From assembly GCF_003480915.1 (NCBI RefSeq), contig NZ_QUKD01000011.1, positions 1-64,000 on the forward strand: a stretch of 64,000 bases of DNA. Reading direction: 5' to 3'. The stretch is from Parabacteroides sp. TM07-1AC. Lineage in GTDB: Bacteria; Bacteroidota; Bacteroidia; Bacteroidales; Tannerellaceae. Below, one piece after another: positions 63,440 to 64,000 of the stretch (positions within the stretch are counted from its first letter, which is position 1; every line of letters begins with the position of its first letter). Below the pieces are notes generated by a model, which ran no database searches, was not told where the DNA came from, and saw only the letters and a program-made list of their open reading frames with translations. Both the position numbers and the translations under genes were made by a program.

Positions 63440-64000
63440 CTATTTTGAAGTATTGAAGCATTGAAGTATTGTTTTAAATTTATCCTGTGCAGTCAGGCAG
63501 GTATCGACAAGATATTCATGTGCTCTGTCCCATTCCTGCAAACCACGGTAATAGAACCATTTTAAATCTTCGTCTATGATGAAAGGTACAATGTTATTAC
63601 TCAGGCATTCTTTAAACATGATCAGGCGTCCTACGCGGCCGTTTCCATCCTGAAAGGGGTGGATACATTCAAATTCTCTATGGAAGCCGATGACGTCTTC
63701 AATGGTTTTATTGCTTATGGCATTATAATTCGCCAGAAGCGTTTTAATCTGGGAGGACACTTCTTCGGGGGGACAGGTTTTATTCCCTCCGACTTCGTTG
63801 GGGAGCTTTTTATAGTCACCCACCAGGAACCAGTCTTTCCTGCTATCGGAAGTTCCGGACTTTAATGTATAATGGAGTTCTTTTATGAAAGTTTCTGTCA
63901 ACTTTTTGGTTTTAGCTTTTTCGATAATCATGTCGATACATCTGAAATGGTTGGTTGTCTCGATTATATCATCGACATTTATCGTTTCGTTTGTTGCTCC
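63440..64000 (-). CDS. Fic-family protein, 5' part cut off by the window end
   Basis: The frame stays open past the ATG at 63931 to the last base (…NETINVDDIIETTNHFRCID), so the gene starts outside the window; 186 residues are visible. The Fic motif HPFQDGNGRVGR has the catalytic His and is complete. Fic enzymes usually attach AMP from ATP to a target protein. No inhibitory antitoxin helix is seen in the visible part, but the N-terminus is missing. It is convergent with the fucosidase operon. Confidence 0.88.
   Translation of the reverse strand, partial: GATNETINVDDIIETTNHFRCIDMIIEKAKTKKLTETFIKELHYTLKSGTSDSRKDWFLVGDYKKLPNEVGGNKTCPPEEVSSQIKTLLANYNAISNKTIEDVIGFHREFECIHPFQDGNGRVGRLIMFKECLSNNIVPFIIDEDLKWFYYRGLQEWDRAHEYLVDTCLTAQDKFKTILQCFNTSK

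Overview
The window looks like a chromosome segment of a gut Bacteroidales bacterium, most likely Parabacteroides or a close relative. The basis is SusC/SusD genes with an ECF sigma/FecR pair, a GH29 fucosidase, HU-HIG-type proteins, NVEALA peptides, and many promoters of the Bacteroidetes form TTG/TTTG-N19-20-TAnnTTTG. The genus is an inference. No rRNA, tRNA or CRISPR array was found.

Region 1 (1-18.7 kb) is mostly housekeeping and envelope genes. It holds the tail of a PD-(D/E)XK transposase-type nuclease, a Tat-exported sulfide:quinone reductase-like flavoprotein and a membrane Y_Y_Y/LuxR-type regulator. carB has a leader with its own promoter, a 34-codon leader ORF and a terminator. A WzyC/TPR membrane protein gene is split by one TGA. 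A tripartite RND efflux operon follows (adaptor, permease, TolC, second permease), invaded by an ACTGTC-type repeat.

Region 2 (18.7-32.5 kb) is a peptide locus. One minus-strand run carries two small secreted NVEALA-family peptides, two six-bladed propeller proteins, a thioredoxin-like/DUF1573 lipoprotein, an unknown secreted protein, two transglutaminase-fold lipoproteins, a signal peptidase I and an O-antigen-ligase-like/TPR membrane protein. A transmembrane winged-helix regulator is divergent from it, and a third transglutaminase-fold lipoprotein lies beyond. The peptide operon and this third gene share an upstream repeat array with identical spacing.

Region 3 (32.5-36.4 kb) is a remodelled patch. 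It has an AAA/DUF4143 ATPase with an operator-like dyad pair, relics of other ATPase genes, a duplicated HU promoter region, an HU-like protein and a YefM/YoeB-type toxin-antitoxin pair.

Region 4 (36.4-48.1 kb) is a second peptide locus that resembles a RiPP cluster. It contains a DUF3244-like protein, a transglutaminase-fold lipoprotein, a radical SAM/SPASM maturase, a 66-aa Cys-containing candidate precursor, an outer-membrane beta-barrel, an M50 membrane protease and another WzyC/TPR protein. A membrane TPR/HTH regulator precedes it. Loci 2 and 4 share the transglutaminase-fold lipoproteins and the WzyC/TPR protein, which suggests related steps of peptide export, trimming and attachment.

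Region 5 (48.2-55 kb) is accessory DNA. It has a two-gene AAA ATPase plus PD-(D/E)XK nuclease unit that may be a defence system, a DUF4373/DUF4248 module, a RelE-type toxin-antitoxin pair, an amidase with two overlapping small membrane-protein genes resembling a lysis cassette, and a lone propeller lipoprotein.

Region 6 (55.2-64 kb) is a glycan-use locus: ECF sigma factor, FecR, SusC, SusD and GH29 alpha-L-fucosidase, followed by a convergent Fic gene cut by the window end.
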